A stretch of 64,000 nt of DNA, taken from NCBI GenBank assembly GCA_907163345.1, contig CAJQUN010000001.1, positions 1,922,001 through 1,986,000 on the forward strand, written 5' to 3'. This DNA is from Haberlea rhodopensis (taxonomy: Eukaryota; Streptophyta; Magnoliopsida; Lamiales; Gesneriaceae). Of the stretch, positions 1 to 11,928 are shown one piece after another (position 1 is the stretch's first letter; each line of letters opens with the position of its first letter). The translations under genes were made by a program, and so were the position numbers. The notes under the pieces are model-generated. The model had not been told where the DNA came from, did no database searches, and worked only from the letters and a program-made list of their open reading frames with translations.

Positions 1-559
1 AATCTTGAGTTGCACCATTAACACTATTAGTTACAATGATAAACTTCTATATTTTGTTACTAAACCATTTTTGGATAAGTTTCTGGACAAATGTAAGGTC
101 ATCTTATGGATAATAGTGACAATATTGATAACCATGATAATATTAATGCTAATGAGATGGCTAAAGTACTCTGTTTTTTTACGAGTTTAACCAAAATGCC
201 CAATGATATCATAAGCTCTTAGCTCTTATTTTAGCCCAACAGTTTAATAACTTAACTTTCTTTTTAGTTTTTAGACAAGATTTAACACCTTATATAGCCC
301 CAAAACATCTTTTTCTGCATGTATTAGAGGCTTAGAGCGCTTATTTTATTCTTAAAAAGTACATATTCAAGGTCTCATATGTAACTTTGAGTGCAATCAT
401 CCTGAATCAAAACAAATCAAGTAAGCCTCTCACTTTTCTCCATTTAAATTCAAAGCTGTTTATTATGCATGCAGTGAATATATTTGCAAAACATTTGTAA
501 CTCAAGAAGGGAATTGTTTGATTGGGAGAAAAATATTTTTCTTACTTAACTAACTCTTA
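1..559. other. Noncoding, nothing recognised
   Basis: AT-rich sequence with only short chance reading frames. It may belong to the large intron of the PPR gene whose first exon lies at 3694-4074 on the minus strand, but no splice sites or conserved exon could be assigned here. Confidence 0.4.
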
Positions 560-1320
560 TTAACAGGTCAGAGCTGATTCAGGAGCAGGAGGGTAGCTGG
601 ATTTGGAGACATGATCCATCAAATGCTTACACGGTGCAATTGGCTTATGCGTTACTTCAAGAGGAAACAACTGTTGTTGGAGACTTCAAAGAGACCTATG
701 ATATGATTTGGAATAGTTTTGCTCCAACAAAGGTTGGAGTTTTTTCATGGAGATTAATTAGAGATCAGATACCAACAAAACAAAATCTGCGAAGAAGGAA
801 TATTAGAACGGAACCAATTTCAGATTTTTGTGATTTCTGTCAATCCGAAGATGAATCGACTCGGCACTTACTTTTTTCGCGTTCAGAGGTGCTCTATGGA
901 TGAAACGTTATGCATGGCTTGGATTCACAACAATTGCTCACCAAGATCCAAAGGGACATCCGCTACAACACAAAGGACTTTGGGCACATAGAACAGGAGG
1001 GAAGGGTTGGCTGATGATTTGGAAAGCAGTCGTTTAGACTCTATGGTTAAACATGAATAAATTAATCTTCAGAGGAAGGAGGAAGAGAAGGACAATTTAA
1101 TGGGTTCAATTTTATTTCGATCTTGGTTCGGGATTAGGAATATGAGTAATGTAAAATTTTAGTATCCATTTACGGACTGGGTCAAATAACCAATTGTGTG
1201 TCTTTTAGCTTTGTAGGTTAGGAGTTCTGTTTTTTTGGGTTTGTTATTTGTAACTCTTTAGGGTACTTCTGGTACTCCGTTTTTATTTTGTAATATATTA
1301 TTTGCCTAATAAAAAAAATG
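560..1320 (+). mobile_element. LINE (L1-type) 3' end with zf-RVT domain
   Basis: The plus frame around 560-900 encodes the zinc-binding domain found at the C-terminus of plant LINE reverse transcriptases: a W-x-W motif, then a segment like APTKVGVFSWRL, then CDFCQ, followed by a histidine about 15 residues later. A stop ends the frame at 901, and related coding sequence continues out of frame to about 1140. The 3' untranslated tail carries a doubled GGTACT-like motif near 1261-1280 and ends in TAATAAAAAAAA at about 1309-1320. The copy is 5'-truncated and dead. No target-site duplication was found. The same tail recurs at 4.1, 18.4, 20.4, 26.3 and 41.3 kb. Confidence 0.85.
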
Positions 1321-3000
1321 GTTTCTTCTCTTTAATAGTTGCTACAAGAAATCAAACGTGGTGGAATCTATGATACAACCTTTCTAAGTTAGGTTATTTA
1401 GCGCTTAAATTTACTACACCTACATCATGCAAGTGTGCAATTGGAGGTTACAAAACTTAATATTACATTTAATCCATAATTCGCAATTGCAGGGCATAAC
1501 CGTACTCGATCGTATCCTCCAAGGCCACAAAACAATCTTAACTAGAATATCAATTATTCAACCTCATAATAAGAGTATAACAAAATTGCTGTAAAATTTA
1601 TAATAATAAAAAAAAAATAGCTAATGAATTACGGAGCATTTACTCATCTCCAAGCACTTTAAAGGTCGGCCCATTCATATTCTCCACCACATATCATAAT
1701 TTGACTAGATCGCTTCACTGCCAACAAATTGCACAAAAATGTGCATCCCTCAAGGAACATATAAATTTTAGAGTTACTTAGTTATGGTATTCATCCGATC
1801 CCATTAGCAGCCACAAACCAAGAAAAAAAAATACTATCTCCTATTCCAACTACTACAGATGAAATTATGACACTATTGTTGCATTACGGCTCCATGGACC
1901 AGCCAAAAAAAGACCATGAACACTCAACTTTCCATCGTGGATGACATCATAACAGTAAAATTTAATCAATTTGATAATAGCTTGGGATTTACATTCATGG
2001 GTGCTATGATGCTACATAGAGAACAAAGATTTATTATGTTCTACATCACCTCAAAGCCATGAAATATATACCACATTTCATATCGTAAATTACTTATATT
2101 TGAAGCAATGCAGTTCCAACAAGAGACAGTATTATCACACACATACAGAGGTTGCAATCCCTTGAGAACCCAATCTCCATGCAGTCCAATTTTAATCTCT
2201 TTTTCATCATTCCTTTCCAGGTCCACTGAAGCTCTAACATAGCAAATAAGAATAAAGCAGCGTTTCTTTGCGTCTTTTCACGTTCCATACCCAATCAAAA
2301 TTGAATCAGTTAGAAGGTTGAATCCCTTGCGCCGCTACTTTACTATAGGCTACTCGATCTCAAAAGTTTGAAGAATTCGCCACCCTTTAACTAATCAGAA
2401 TATGTGGACAAATATAATAGAGTGGGCAAGAAAAGAAGAATAGGAATCATTGACCGAAAGCAAGGGAACTCGGAAAAATAAAGGGAAAAAAGACTAAGCG
2501 AGACAAGAAGGAATTAAGGACTGCAGTATTCGAACTGTAGGCTTGAAAAACTGCACCTTCTCTTCGATATCCCTCGACCTGTTTTATCTCTTTCTTTGAC
2601 CAACAAAGTCAAGCGAAGCTATAACTTTCTACCTTAGTGCCGTTGTTGGATGGTATGCGTAACAGTCCACACACAAGGATACGCTTGTGGAAAACCGGAT
2701 TATTGGCAATGTGACGACTCTATATAGTACTTTGGAATGGTTCAAGAAGGCATATTGTGGCACAAAAACAACAGACGGTCAAAATCTCTCTTTTTTCTGT
2801 TTGACAATCTCTTCTCTGTCTACTCTCATTCCTTACGTAAAACTCTGTGTTTGCTCCCTTCCAAAGAGATGGCTGCCCAAATTCTGGAGCTGACATAACA
2901 AATGAAATTAAATCAACCCCGAGTATCAGCTTGAAATCATAGATCCGTTTTGTGATCCAAGCGACTCAGAGAAGAATCATATTTGTTCCTCACACATGGG
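1321..3000. other. No supported gene
   Basis: Minus-strand frames of 61-66 codons between 2041 and 2294 and a plus frame at 2687-2893 are open but match no family I recognise. A short ATG frame near 2870 is preceded by UTR-like pyrimidine-rich sequence but stops after nine codons. Degraded gene or transposon sequence is possible. The stretch may be intronic to the PPR gene. Confidence 0.35.
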
Positions 3001-3034
3001 GATGGGTTCCATTTGGTTTTCTTTGGGATCATAA

Positions 3035-3200
3035 ATAACCTACTTAACTCAGTGGTTAGACTATTGCTTTCATACGTCAAGAGTCATTGGTTGAAAGATA
3101 GTCAGAGACAAAAAGAAAGGGCCTCCTGTTTGCTAAGTACTCCAGTTTATTCCTTTCGGGTTCCTCTCTTGCATGCCATTTTCTTGAAGAAAATATAACT
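3035..3200 (+). repeat. Possible tRNA-derived SINE remnant
   Basis: Two segments resemble the pol III promoter of tRNA-derived SINEs: TTAACTCAGTGGTTAGA (A-box like) near 3042-3059, and CATTGGTTGAAAG (weak B-box like) about 40 bases later. No poly(A) tail or duplication was confirmed. Chance similarity cannot be excluded. Confidence 0.25.
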
Positions 3201-3693
3201 CAATCAAGATTTTTTTTAAGTGTCTGCACACATTTTATTATTCAAACTGCAAGAAATATTAGACACAGCTGGATGGTAAAGATTACATCAGTTCTGTTCA
3301 ACTTCCAATAATTATCTTCTGCCACAACTAGTTGCAACAGCAGGTGAACTAATACCGCAGGAATTTACTGGGCAGAAAACCAGGAACTGGATTGGGGGCG
3401 GCTCCTGAAACTCTTAATAATATCAAATTAAGTGAATCGTAACAGAATAACCTCCTCTCCTCCAAAATTTGGCAACTCTTAAATAATAATAAGTCATAAA
3501 TGCATCAAAACTGGTTAGCTTTCCAGCCCACCATGTAAACTTTCCATAACCACAGTAGTAGTCGCTGTTGAGCCTTGGCTCCAAATTTCGGGTTTATCAA
3601 TATGAAACTACATAAAAGATCGACACTTTACACCATAAAACACAAATAAAATCAAAATGACACAATCGACAACTACAAACACAAGCAACATAC

Positions 3694-4074
3694 CTTAAGA
3701 GCCGACTCCCAGCGCAAAGCAGTGGTGCGCTCGTGAAGGGCTTCCAGAACAGTTCTGGGTAACAGTTTCCTCGAGCCTCCCTTCTTCTTTTCGATGACTT
3801 CTTTTGTGGCCTCCCTCCTCAGAATAATTGAAATGCTCTTCTGGGAAGCTATCTTTCTGTTTGTTTCCTCTTTTCTCTCTCGAGATTCTCTCTCCTTCAG
3901 CTTGGAGTCGAGGTTTCGTTCAGTTGTGGTGAGTGTTCTTTTGACATTATCGTCCTTCGTTCGGTCTCTTGGTTGTGGGTCGGGTCTGGGCCTGTGTCTG
4001 GGTCTGTCCGGGATTTCGATATTTTTATAACTTTGTGAAGGTAATGGAGTGGTGGCTCCACCAAGGGACGCCAT
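3694..4074 (-). CDS. PPR protein (At5g48730-like), first coding exon only
   Basis: This reads as the first exon of a pentatricopeptide-repeat protein resembling Arabidopsis At5g48730, an organellar RNA-binding family (chloroplast-annotated in Arabidopsis). It starts at ATG 4074 with MASLGGATT, continues through a charged stretch rich in R, K and E, then the block ASQKSISIILRREATKEVI and the block LLPRTVLEALHERTTALRW just before the repeats. The exon ends in frame after SALK at a strong donor, AAG|GTATGT, at 3693-3692. The helical repeats should follow in exon 2, but no matching sequence was found between 3693 and 1, so the rest lies outside the window or is lost. The sequence immediately upstream of the ATG is an antisense LINE tail, so the native 5' UTR and promoter may be missing. 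This could be a living gene with a long intron or a truncated copy. Confidence 0.75.
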
Positions 4075-4165
4075 GGTTCTGACTTCTGAGGAACCCTGGT
4101 TGGTTCTGACTTCTGAGGAACCCTGGTTGATTTGTATTTGTTATCAATCTTTTTTCGAAAAAACA
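4075..4165 (+). mobile_element. Short LINE 3' tail with 27-bp tandem duplication
   Basis: A 27-base unit beginning GGTTCTGACTTCTGAGG occurs twice (4075-4101 and 4102-4128). It is followed by a segment like the LINE 3' tails elsewhere in the window and ends in CGAAAAAA near 4155-4163. It abuts the start codon of the PPR exon on the opposite strand. It looks like a severely 5'-truncated LINE insertion. No clear target duplication was seen. Confidence 0.5.
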
Positions 4166-4851
4166 GTATATTAAATAATTTTGGTTCTATCATTGATTTT
4201 TTTTTTCAAAGAAAATAAATTTAAAAATAAATTGAGATTACTTGTAAGATTGTATTGATATAAGGTCGGTTTGTTTATTGTGGAATGCAATTGTGAAAAT
4301 AAAATTATTGGAAGAGATGCTGAAGTAATATCCGAAAAGCCATTTCTCTGGTTTCTATCTTCTGGTTTTCTAGACACTTTTACTTTTTTATTATCTTACT
4401 ATATTATAATATAATGTATAAACCCTCTATACTAACTACCTTAGTATGACAAATTTGAATTTACCAAACTACCTCCTCCAATAGTTTGTTGTGGTTCTTT
4501 GTTGCATCTTTTAAATTATAATATTAATCAATGTATATGTCTCATTTATTTCATTACACATATCAATTCATATGCATTATATATTACGTTATACACGCAA
4601 CACGTGTGCATCGTCTGTTAGTTATTATTATATATATATCGGGAGTGAAATGTGAACGGATTTTCAGGAAGTTAGAGAAAAAAATATTGTCATAAAAGTG
4701 AAAGTGAAATTTTTTTTGGGGTCAATATAATTTAAAGGTGGATAAAAAGTGATTTTTGTGGGGTAAATTATAATTTTTAGATGGTAAATTATAATTTTTA
4801 ATAATATTATTAAAATTTGAAAAAAAAATGCAAATTAGAATGTGTTTTCCT
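4166..4851. other. AT-rich spacer
   Basis: No coding signal. Strongly AT-rich, with short runs such as TATATATAT near 4629. It lies between the LINE tail and the hAT element. Confidence 0.5.
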
Positions 4852-6780
4852 CAGGGGTGTTTATCGGGCCGGGTCAATCCGAACCTGACCCCAAACCGAA
4901 TCGGTTAGCCCGATTCAGAATCGGAACCTGGCTAACCGATTTCGAACCGCGCCCGAAACTGTAAAGAAACCGATCCGGGGCAGTTCCGAAAATCCAAACC
5001 GGTATCACTACCAAAACCGTTTAATTTCGAAAAAAATTAAAATTTAAATGTCAGCAAGCCTTGCTGAACGTTTGGCAACAGCTAAATACATTCAATTTTT
5101 TTTTTTATTTTTTTTAAAAAAAATTATAAATAGGTGTGTTGTGCTTTGTAAATTCTCACAGTTCATTCTTGCAAAGTTGTATACTTCAATCTCATATTTT
5201 TCTCTCCATTGTGCTATCTACAATTTATTTATATAATAATGGAATATTCATCTAGCAGCGACGCTGGTCGTAGCCGGGGTCGCAGTCGGGGTCTCGTCCC
5301 GAGTCGTCTATCACTAAGTTCATCTTCGGCAATGAATTTGCAAATTGCTAATTCATGAGTTAAATGAACGTTATGATTTTTTTGCTGACTTCAATGTTGG
5401 TGGTTCATCTATGAACGTCGAACCGCAACAACCCGAACAACCTGCCGAACCTCCTGCTGCCCAAGCCCAAGAGAGACAACAAGTTGAGTCATCCGGAGCC
5501 ACTACAGCAGCGAGTAGACAACCAACTCGTGCCAAAAGAAGTAAGATATGAGCTCACTTTGAACTCGCTCAAAAAGAAGGTACTAATGAATCTGTTGCAA
5601 TATGTAAATTATGTAAGATACAATATTCATATAAAGCTGGTGGTTCCAGTGGAGGCATCGGAACATTTAAAAAACACTTAGCAAAAAAATATAATTTTGA
5701 TGAGACAACATTACAACCATTAGGTCGAGAAGCAACAGAAGCACAAATTAATGTTCTCACTGGCACGAATTTTATTTTAACTGCTGAAATTAACCGTAGG
5801 TCACTTGTTAGATATGTGATTAGATGTGAACTACATTTTATACAAGCTGAACATGCTGGTTTTATTGAATTTGATTCGTCTATACAACTCATGTTTAAAC
5901 ATATTTCAAGGCACACACTAAAAAGAAATTGTATGAACATATTTGTTGAATATAGAAATGCATTGTTTGAACATCTTTCTAATTTACCTCGTAGGGTTAG
6001 CTTAACAACCGATATTTGGACAAATGTAAATTCGGATTCATATCTTGTTGTCACTTGTCATTGGATTGATGATAATTGGTGTATGCAAAAACAGATTTTG
6101 TCTTTAGATGAGTTAGATTGTGCATATACTGGTTATGTAATTGTTAAATATATATTCAACACCTATAGATATTATGGAATTCAGGATAAGGTATTTTCAA
6201 TCACAATAGACAACGCTGTGAATAACAATGCTGCGATGCGTGATTTAAAGACCTGTCTGAAACCAATGCTTGATGTTGTTTTTTTCATGTTAGATGTGCA
6301 TGTCATGTTATTAACTTGGATGTTAAAGTTTGTTATGAGGACAATCACTCAGCAAAATGAAATACTGCGCTAAATGGTTACGCACGAGCCGTGTTAAGCG
6401 TGATCGGAAACAATTATGTTTTTAAATCATCTTCTTTTTCCATCACCGATAGAAACTATGTGGAATTCGTTGTACAATATGTTGAATGCTATGTTACTTA
6501 CAAAGATATTTTAACTCCATTTTATAATTCATATCAAATGCCTGATACCGATGAAAGTATTTATTTGACTGATGGGGATTGAGAATTTGTTGCAAATTAT
6601 GTATCATTGTTAGGTACTTTCAAAGAAGCGACGGAACGCTTCTTCGGTGTTACTTATCCAACTTTCGTTTATTTTCTTCCTTTAGTATTTAACATGTTTG
6701 ATAAATTTAAAGAATTTAGAGAGGACTACGACTTGCATGCTTTTGTTAGTGCAATGGAAACTAAATTTATAAAGTATTGA
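4852..6780 (+). pseudogene. Decayed hAT transposon with BED-finger transposase, 3' truncated
   Basis: The left end begins CAGGGGTGTTTATCGGG, a hAT-type terminus, followed by about 180 bp of GC-rich subterminal repeats built on CCGAACC/CGGTTAG words. The transposase can be followed from about 5240 to 6780. There is a low-complexity N-terminus, a BED zinc finger (CKLC, then GTFKKHLAKK) near 5595-5690, and the conserved hAT catalytic-region blocks LTTDIWTNVNSDSYLVV and ITIDNAVNNNAAM. Downstream are FKEATERFFGVTYPT and AMETKFIKY. Stops and shifts occur near 5357, 5549, 6371 and 6580. Part of the middle and the whole C-terminal dimerisation domain are missing, and no right terminus was found. The element is immobile. 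Its terminus is related to the MITE at 60922-61345. Confidence 0.85.
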
Positions 6781-7850
6781 TAATAATCCCACATGTGCTT
6801 CTCCGGAGCAGCCCTCTATTTTATAATTACTAATGTATTATTATTAATTATTATTATTATATATATTAATAAAGAATTTTTAATAAAAATAATAATGTTA
6901 TATATAATATATTATTATTATTAATTATTATCATATATATCAATTAAGAATTTTTAATAATAAATATAATATCGTTGCTTAAGAATGGCCTCTAGTTAAA
7001 GTATTTTAGGAATTATTGTTTGTATTTATAATATTTTGTTAAAAAAGTCCACTACCACTAGCCCGTGAAGTCTTCTTACCTCGGAAGATATTATTCGTAG
7101 CAGGCGGACCCTCCTTATATTATTATTAATTTATTAAATAATAGTTATATTATATTTTTTATAATTTATATAATATAATAATATTGATATTAAACATATA
7201 CATTTTTTGTACTAAATGATATCACGTCCTAAAATATTTATAGTTCATTGATACAAATTATGTCACATATTAAATGATCAATAGTTTCGGTTCATACTGA
7301 TTATTGTTTTAATAAATCATTTTTAAACATAAACTATCTCAAACGATCAAACTCTTACTGATCAGTTTTTTGGTCTTTGAATCTAATCTCATTGATTTTC
7401 GCATATTTGTACGAATCAATTTCATAACAACTTTCATCAATTTTTTAAACATAAAAATCATCCAAAATAAATTTAATAAAAAAATTAAATTAAAACAACT
7501 TAAGTAAAAAAATATATAAAAAAATAAAATTGAGTGGCCACCAATAGTTATGGTGGCCTATCAATTTATGAGTGGCCGCCTATCGTTTAGGCTAGGCACT
7601 CATTTGTTTCAAGGGGACCGCTACATGTAGAAGTCGTTCCACAAAGTATCTCATTCGCGATAACGTTTTGAGGTTTTTTTGCAAAATTCTCAAATCCGAT
7701 ATATTTTTTAAAATAATATTTTTTGAATTAATTTTTAAAAAAACCGATATGGAATCTAATGAAATTATTATATTTTATGAAATAGCAATATTTTTGAGTA
7801 CAATTAAAACAATTTTTGGGTTGAGTGAAATTCCAATTTCCAAGTGTGTT
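6781..7850. other. AT-rich sequence, no gene
   Basis: Long AT-rich tracts with ATTATTATTAATT repeats (6833-6960). A slightly GC-richer patch near 7040-7110 and another near 7530-7660, containing GTGGCC words, may be old transposon remnants. No coding sequence is supported. Confidence 0.45.
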
Positions 7851-9300
7851 TGAAAGTCGATGCGGGCAAAGGAAGAGGGACAAGTAGCAGAGGTTGCAGC
7901 ATAAGCTTCAGGCTTTTGAGCATTTGTGGTTCTTTCATAGTTTATTTCGACTTCTGGTCTCACTACAGCTCATCTCTCTTCTCTCCATCTCTAGCTTCCA
8001 AGTTTGGTCACTGGCCCTTTATTGTTCGTTGAGGCAGTACTTACTCTTCCTGCTGACATTGCACTACAAGACAGTCTCCTAGGACTTCCACAAAGATTCG
8101 TTGTTGCTGTTTTCCTCCGATCTACCAGGGCGTCTTGCCAAGTTTCCCCTGCCACGTTACTCTTTTCTTCGGCGGTGGTTGTGCATCAACCCCGCTGACC
8201 GCCATGAGAGGCTTGTGGTGCAACTCTTGGAGCATGAGGGAATACCGAGCGTTTCTCCGTTTGCGGATGTCTTTTTTCTCCCTTTTTGGTGATACTTTAT
8301 CCCTCTATATTATATAGTTATCTAGTTTGTTTGTTATCTTGTTGCTTGGTTTTTGGCCATGGGTGGCGCTTATGTACGCCCTCAACTCCCACCTACTGTC
8401 ATTTTGTGTTTTGTGGTCATATGGGTCTTCCTTCTCGCCCCTCTTGTTTCCTTTTTTCTGCCGATTGTTATCACGATTATTGCTACTGTCAACCAGTTTC
8501 TCACGTTTGGCACTCCACTGCTAGTTGGATTCTGTTGTGTTCCTTTTGTGCTCACCATCTCTCGGTTAAATGGCTTTGGTATTTTGTATCCCTGCTGTGA
8601 TTGCCAAACTTGGCTATACTCTCTTGGAATTTTTGTTTAGCTCACCATCACATGGTGTTCCACGGTTGTTGGAATTTGTAGAGGTATCTTTTTAAAATAG
8701 CTTACTCCTTTAGGTAGCGTTCGGTGTGCAGGATGAAGGAGTTATTGCTAGTTAATCACTCTTCATCCCTTGTGTATCTCATTTTATAATAATCAAGTGG
8801 GACATGGTAAATGCTTGTTATCAAGTATGAGACATCCTTGCCTACCTTAGCGATAAATTAACTCATATCTACAGTACTTCAGCAGAGTGATTTTGCCTAC
8901 AATGCCCCTTTCGCCCCCCTCTCCACCACCCATCAAAATCCTTAACGCAAAGACGAGGTAATTTTGCACTTCCTTAGGCTGATGCTCACAACTACAAGTA
9001 ATTTTACGTCATGTTCTTAGGAATCTCACTCGGTTATTTTGCACGTCCTCAGCGCTAAAGAGAAGACAAGTTCAAGCATGCTTGTGTGTGAAGCTTCATT
9101 CACTCATCGTTTCAATAACTACTACAATGCTAATGTGGTATAGATGTTGGGGTTACATTATATGTTACGTGAGTCAAATTTCATTCAGGTATCATTTGAA
9201 TTAATAATTTTGATAACAATAATTCTCATACTTGTGTACGATAGGTTGGTAATGTGGAAGTTGGGTTGGAACAAATACCTTATTTTCGGATAGTAGCTCT
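7851..9300. other. Unidentified repeat-like sequence upstream of the LINE ORF1 arms
   Basis: Overlapping plus frames of 60-104 codons between 7844 and 8640 are open but match nothing I recognise. The C/T-rich composition resembles an untranslated leader or tail of a retroelement, perhaps the 5' region of the LINE whose ORF1 begins near 9300. A segment at 8712-8735 (GGTAGCGTTCGGTGTG) resembles the end of a MITE, but no partner end was found. Confidence 0.3.
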
Positions 9301-10498
9301 GATAATGGTTCGATATATTTGAGTGAAGATGATAACAGTATAGCGGCTGATATGGCAGGCTCTCTTGGGTTAGGTGCATCGGGCACTCCTCATTCTCCCT
9401 TGGTGCAAGGGCCTTGGACACTACATTCAAACTTGGCCAATCATCCCGAGGCATTCCTGTCATTGCTCCTCGGGTAGCTCCGGGGTTGCCAAAGCCCAAG
9501 TTGGATGATCTCAACCCCTGGACTAAACACTTCGATTTCAAGACTAACAGGAGTGGGCCTAATCTAACGCCACTCACTCGAACTGATTTGCTAGATGGAA
9601 AGTGCAGTGTTCCCATTTCTGAAGTTGACGATATCTCCGTGGTTGGGCATTGCCTTGTGGGTTACTTTGCAGGCAAATTTCCTGGCATCAGAGCCTTGAA
9701 AGAAATTTGTTCGGCTTGGGGGGTCAAGCACAGTTACTACTCTCACCCTAGCCGTTGGCTCATATTCAAGTTTACTTCAAATTCTGATTTGGAACAAGTG
9801 CTCAATGGGGTCCATATAATGTATATGGTCGTGCATTAATCCTGAAGAAAATGCCCACATTGTTTGACTTCAGTGATAAAGAGATGACCCGTGTTCCGCT
9901 GTGGGTCACACTACCGGGGCTGCCCCCAACGTGCTGGAATGCGAAAGCACTTAGCAGGATCCTATCTTACTAGGGAAACCAATTCACACCGATGAGCTCA
10001 CCACAACAAAGGCACGCCTATCATATGCTCGTGCCCTAGTGGATGTTGATATATCTGTTCCTTTGGTACGCTGTGTACCAACATCATTCCCGGGAGGATT
10101 AGAACTGGACTTAGAAATCCGATTTGAAAATGAGCCTGACTTTTGTTCTGAGTGCAAGATCATTGGTCATCGCCCCACCAACTGCCCAAGGAATATTCGG
10201 ACAACTAATGTTCGGCCTATAAAACAAACAAAGGTAACAGAGGCTGTGCGCATACCTACGAAAAAGCAGTCCAAACAAAGCACCGATGGTATCCTTGACC
10301 ATGATCATATTGTGGACAATATCAATGCCAACATGGCAGGCACTTCGAACCAGTTCAGGGCCACCACTTCGGGTACCAAGTTTGTGGAATCTCAAGTGGG
10401 AATGTTAATGTTGAGGATCATTCTGTCAAGGCAAAAAGCTACCAAGCAAGACAATTCTTCCCAATCCATCAAAGTTCCGAAGAAAGTGATCCCCATCA
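9301..10498 (+). mobile_element. LINE ORF1 fragment, left arm of large inverted repeat
   Basis: This encodes a plant L1-type ORF1 protein: a DUF4283-like N-terminal domain (9414-9839) and a C-terminal zinc knuckle of CX2CX4HX4C type (CSECKIIGHRPTNC, near 10147-10188). Small deletions relative to the right arm, one of about 20 bp near 9408, and indels near 9836-10040 break the frame. The same sequence occurs in opposite orientation at 10705-11928, nearly base for base. Coding sequence continues past the arm to a stop near 10674. No reverse transcriptase ORF follows, so the copy is incomplete. Confidence 0.85.
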
Positions 10499-10704
10499 GG
10501 GTGGATAGGGCAGTGGAGGAGCATACTGTTCGAACCAATAGCCTGGGCAATGCGACCAAATGGAAAGCAGATACTGGAAAGGAACATGCGCCGATGATTG
10601 AATCTCATGGACAGGCAAACATGATTCCAAAAGGGGCTGTTGAAGAGATTGCGCAGGGAAGTGAGCAGACATAATAAGAAGAAAAAAGGCAAATTAGTCG
10701 CTGA
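10499..10704 (+). other. Spacer between LINE ORF1 inverted arms
   Basis: About 206 bp separating the two arms. The plus reading frame of the left-arm ORF1 continues through it to a stop near 10674, so the spacer is the natural 3' extension of the left copy. The right copy begins at an internal point of the element. Confidence 0.7.
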
Positions 10705-11928
10705 TGATGGGGATCACTTTCTTCGGAACTTTGATGGATTGGGAAGAATTGTCTTGCTTGGTAGTTTTTGCCTTGACAGAATGATCCTCAACATTGACAT
10801 TCCCACTTGAGATTCCCACAGACTTGGTACCCGAAGTGGTGGCTCTGAACTGGTTCGAAGTGTCTGCCATGTTGGTATTGATACTGTCCACAATATGATC
10901 ATGGTCAAGGATACCATCGGTGCTTTGTTTGGACTGCTTTTTCGTAGGTATGCGCACAACCTCTGTTACCTTTGTTTGTTTTATAGGCCGAACATTAGTT
11001 GTCCTGAATATTCCTTGGGCAGTTGGTGGGGCGATGACCAATGATCTTGCACTCAGAACAAAAGTCAGGCTCATTTTCAAATCGGATTTCTAAGTCCAGT
11101 TCTAATCCTCCCGGGAAGGATGTTGGTACACAGCGTACCAAAGGAACAGACATATCAACATCCACTAGGGCGCGAGCATATGATAGGCGTGCCTTTGTTG
11201 TGGTGAGCTCATCGGTGTGAATTGGTTTCCCCAAGTAAGATAGGATCCTGCTAAGTGCTTTCGCATTCCAGCACTGTTGGGGGCAGCCCCGGTAGTGTGA
11301 CCCACAGCGGAACACGGGTCATCTCTTTATCACTGAAGTCAAACAATGTGGGCATTTTCTTCAGGATTAATGCACGACCATATATATTATATGGACCCCA
11401 TTGAGCACTTGTTCCAAATCAGAATTTGAAGTAAACTTGAATATGAGCCAACGGCTAGGGTAGGGAGTAGTAACTGTGCTTGACCCCCCAAGCCGAACAA
11501 ATTTCTTTCAAGGCTCTGATGCCAGGAAATTTGCCTGCAAAGTAACCCACAAGGCAATGCCCAACCACGGAGATATCGTCAACTTCAGAAATGAGAACAC
11601 TGCACTTTCCATCTAACAAATCAGTTCGAGTAAGTGGCGTTAGATTAGGCCCACTCCTGTTAGTCTTGAAATCGAAGTGTTTAGTCTAGGGGTTGAGATC
11701 ATCCAACTTGGGCTTTGGCAACCCCGGAGCCACCCGAGGAGCAATGACAGGAATGCCTCGAGATGATTGGCCAAGTTTGAATGTAGTGTCCAAGGCCCTT
11801 GCACCCTCAGCCAGGGGCTGCTGCACCAAGGGAGAATGAGGAGTGCCCGATGCACCTAACCCAAGAGAGCCTGCCATATCAGCCGCTATACTGTTATCAT
11901 CTTCACTCAAATATATCGAACCATTATC
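10705..11928 (-). mobile_element. LINE ORF1 fragment, right arm of large inverted repeat
   Basis: Reverse-complement copy of 9301-10498. It carries the same DUF4283-like region and zinc knuckle (on the minus strand near 11020-11062). It keeps about 20 bp near 11808-11827 that the left arm has lost, so neither arm simply copies the other's lesions. It also has its own frame breaks. Outer junctions are near 9301 and 11928; inner junctions near 10498 and 10705. A transcript across both arms would fold into a hairpin of about 1.2 kb. Confidence 0.85.

Noticed and set aside
3794..4030. 78-codon plus-strand frame opposite the PPR exon
   Set aside because: It is the antisense shadow of the PPR coding exon.
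8101..8640. Four overlapping open plus frames of 60-104 codons
   Set aside because: Open in several frames at once, with no domain, biased C/T composition and no splice context; more like an untranslated retroelement region.
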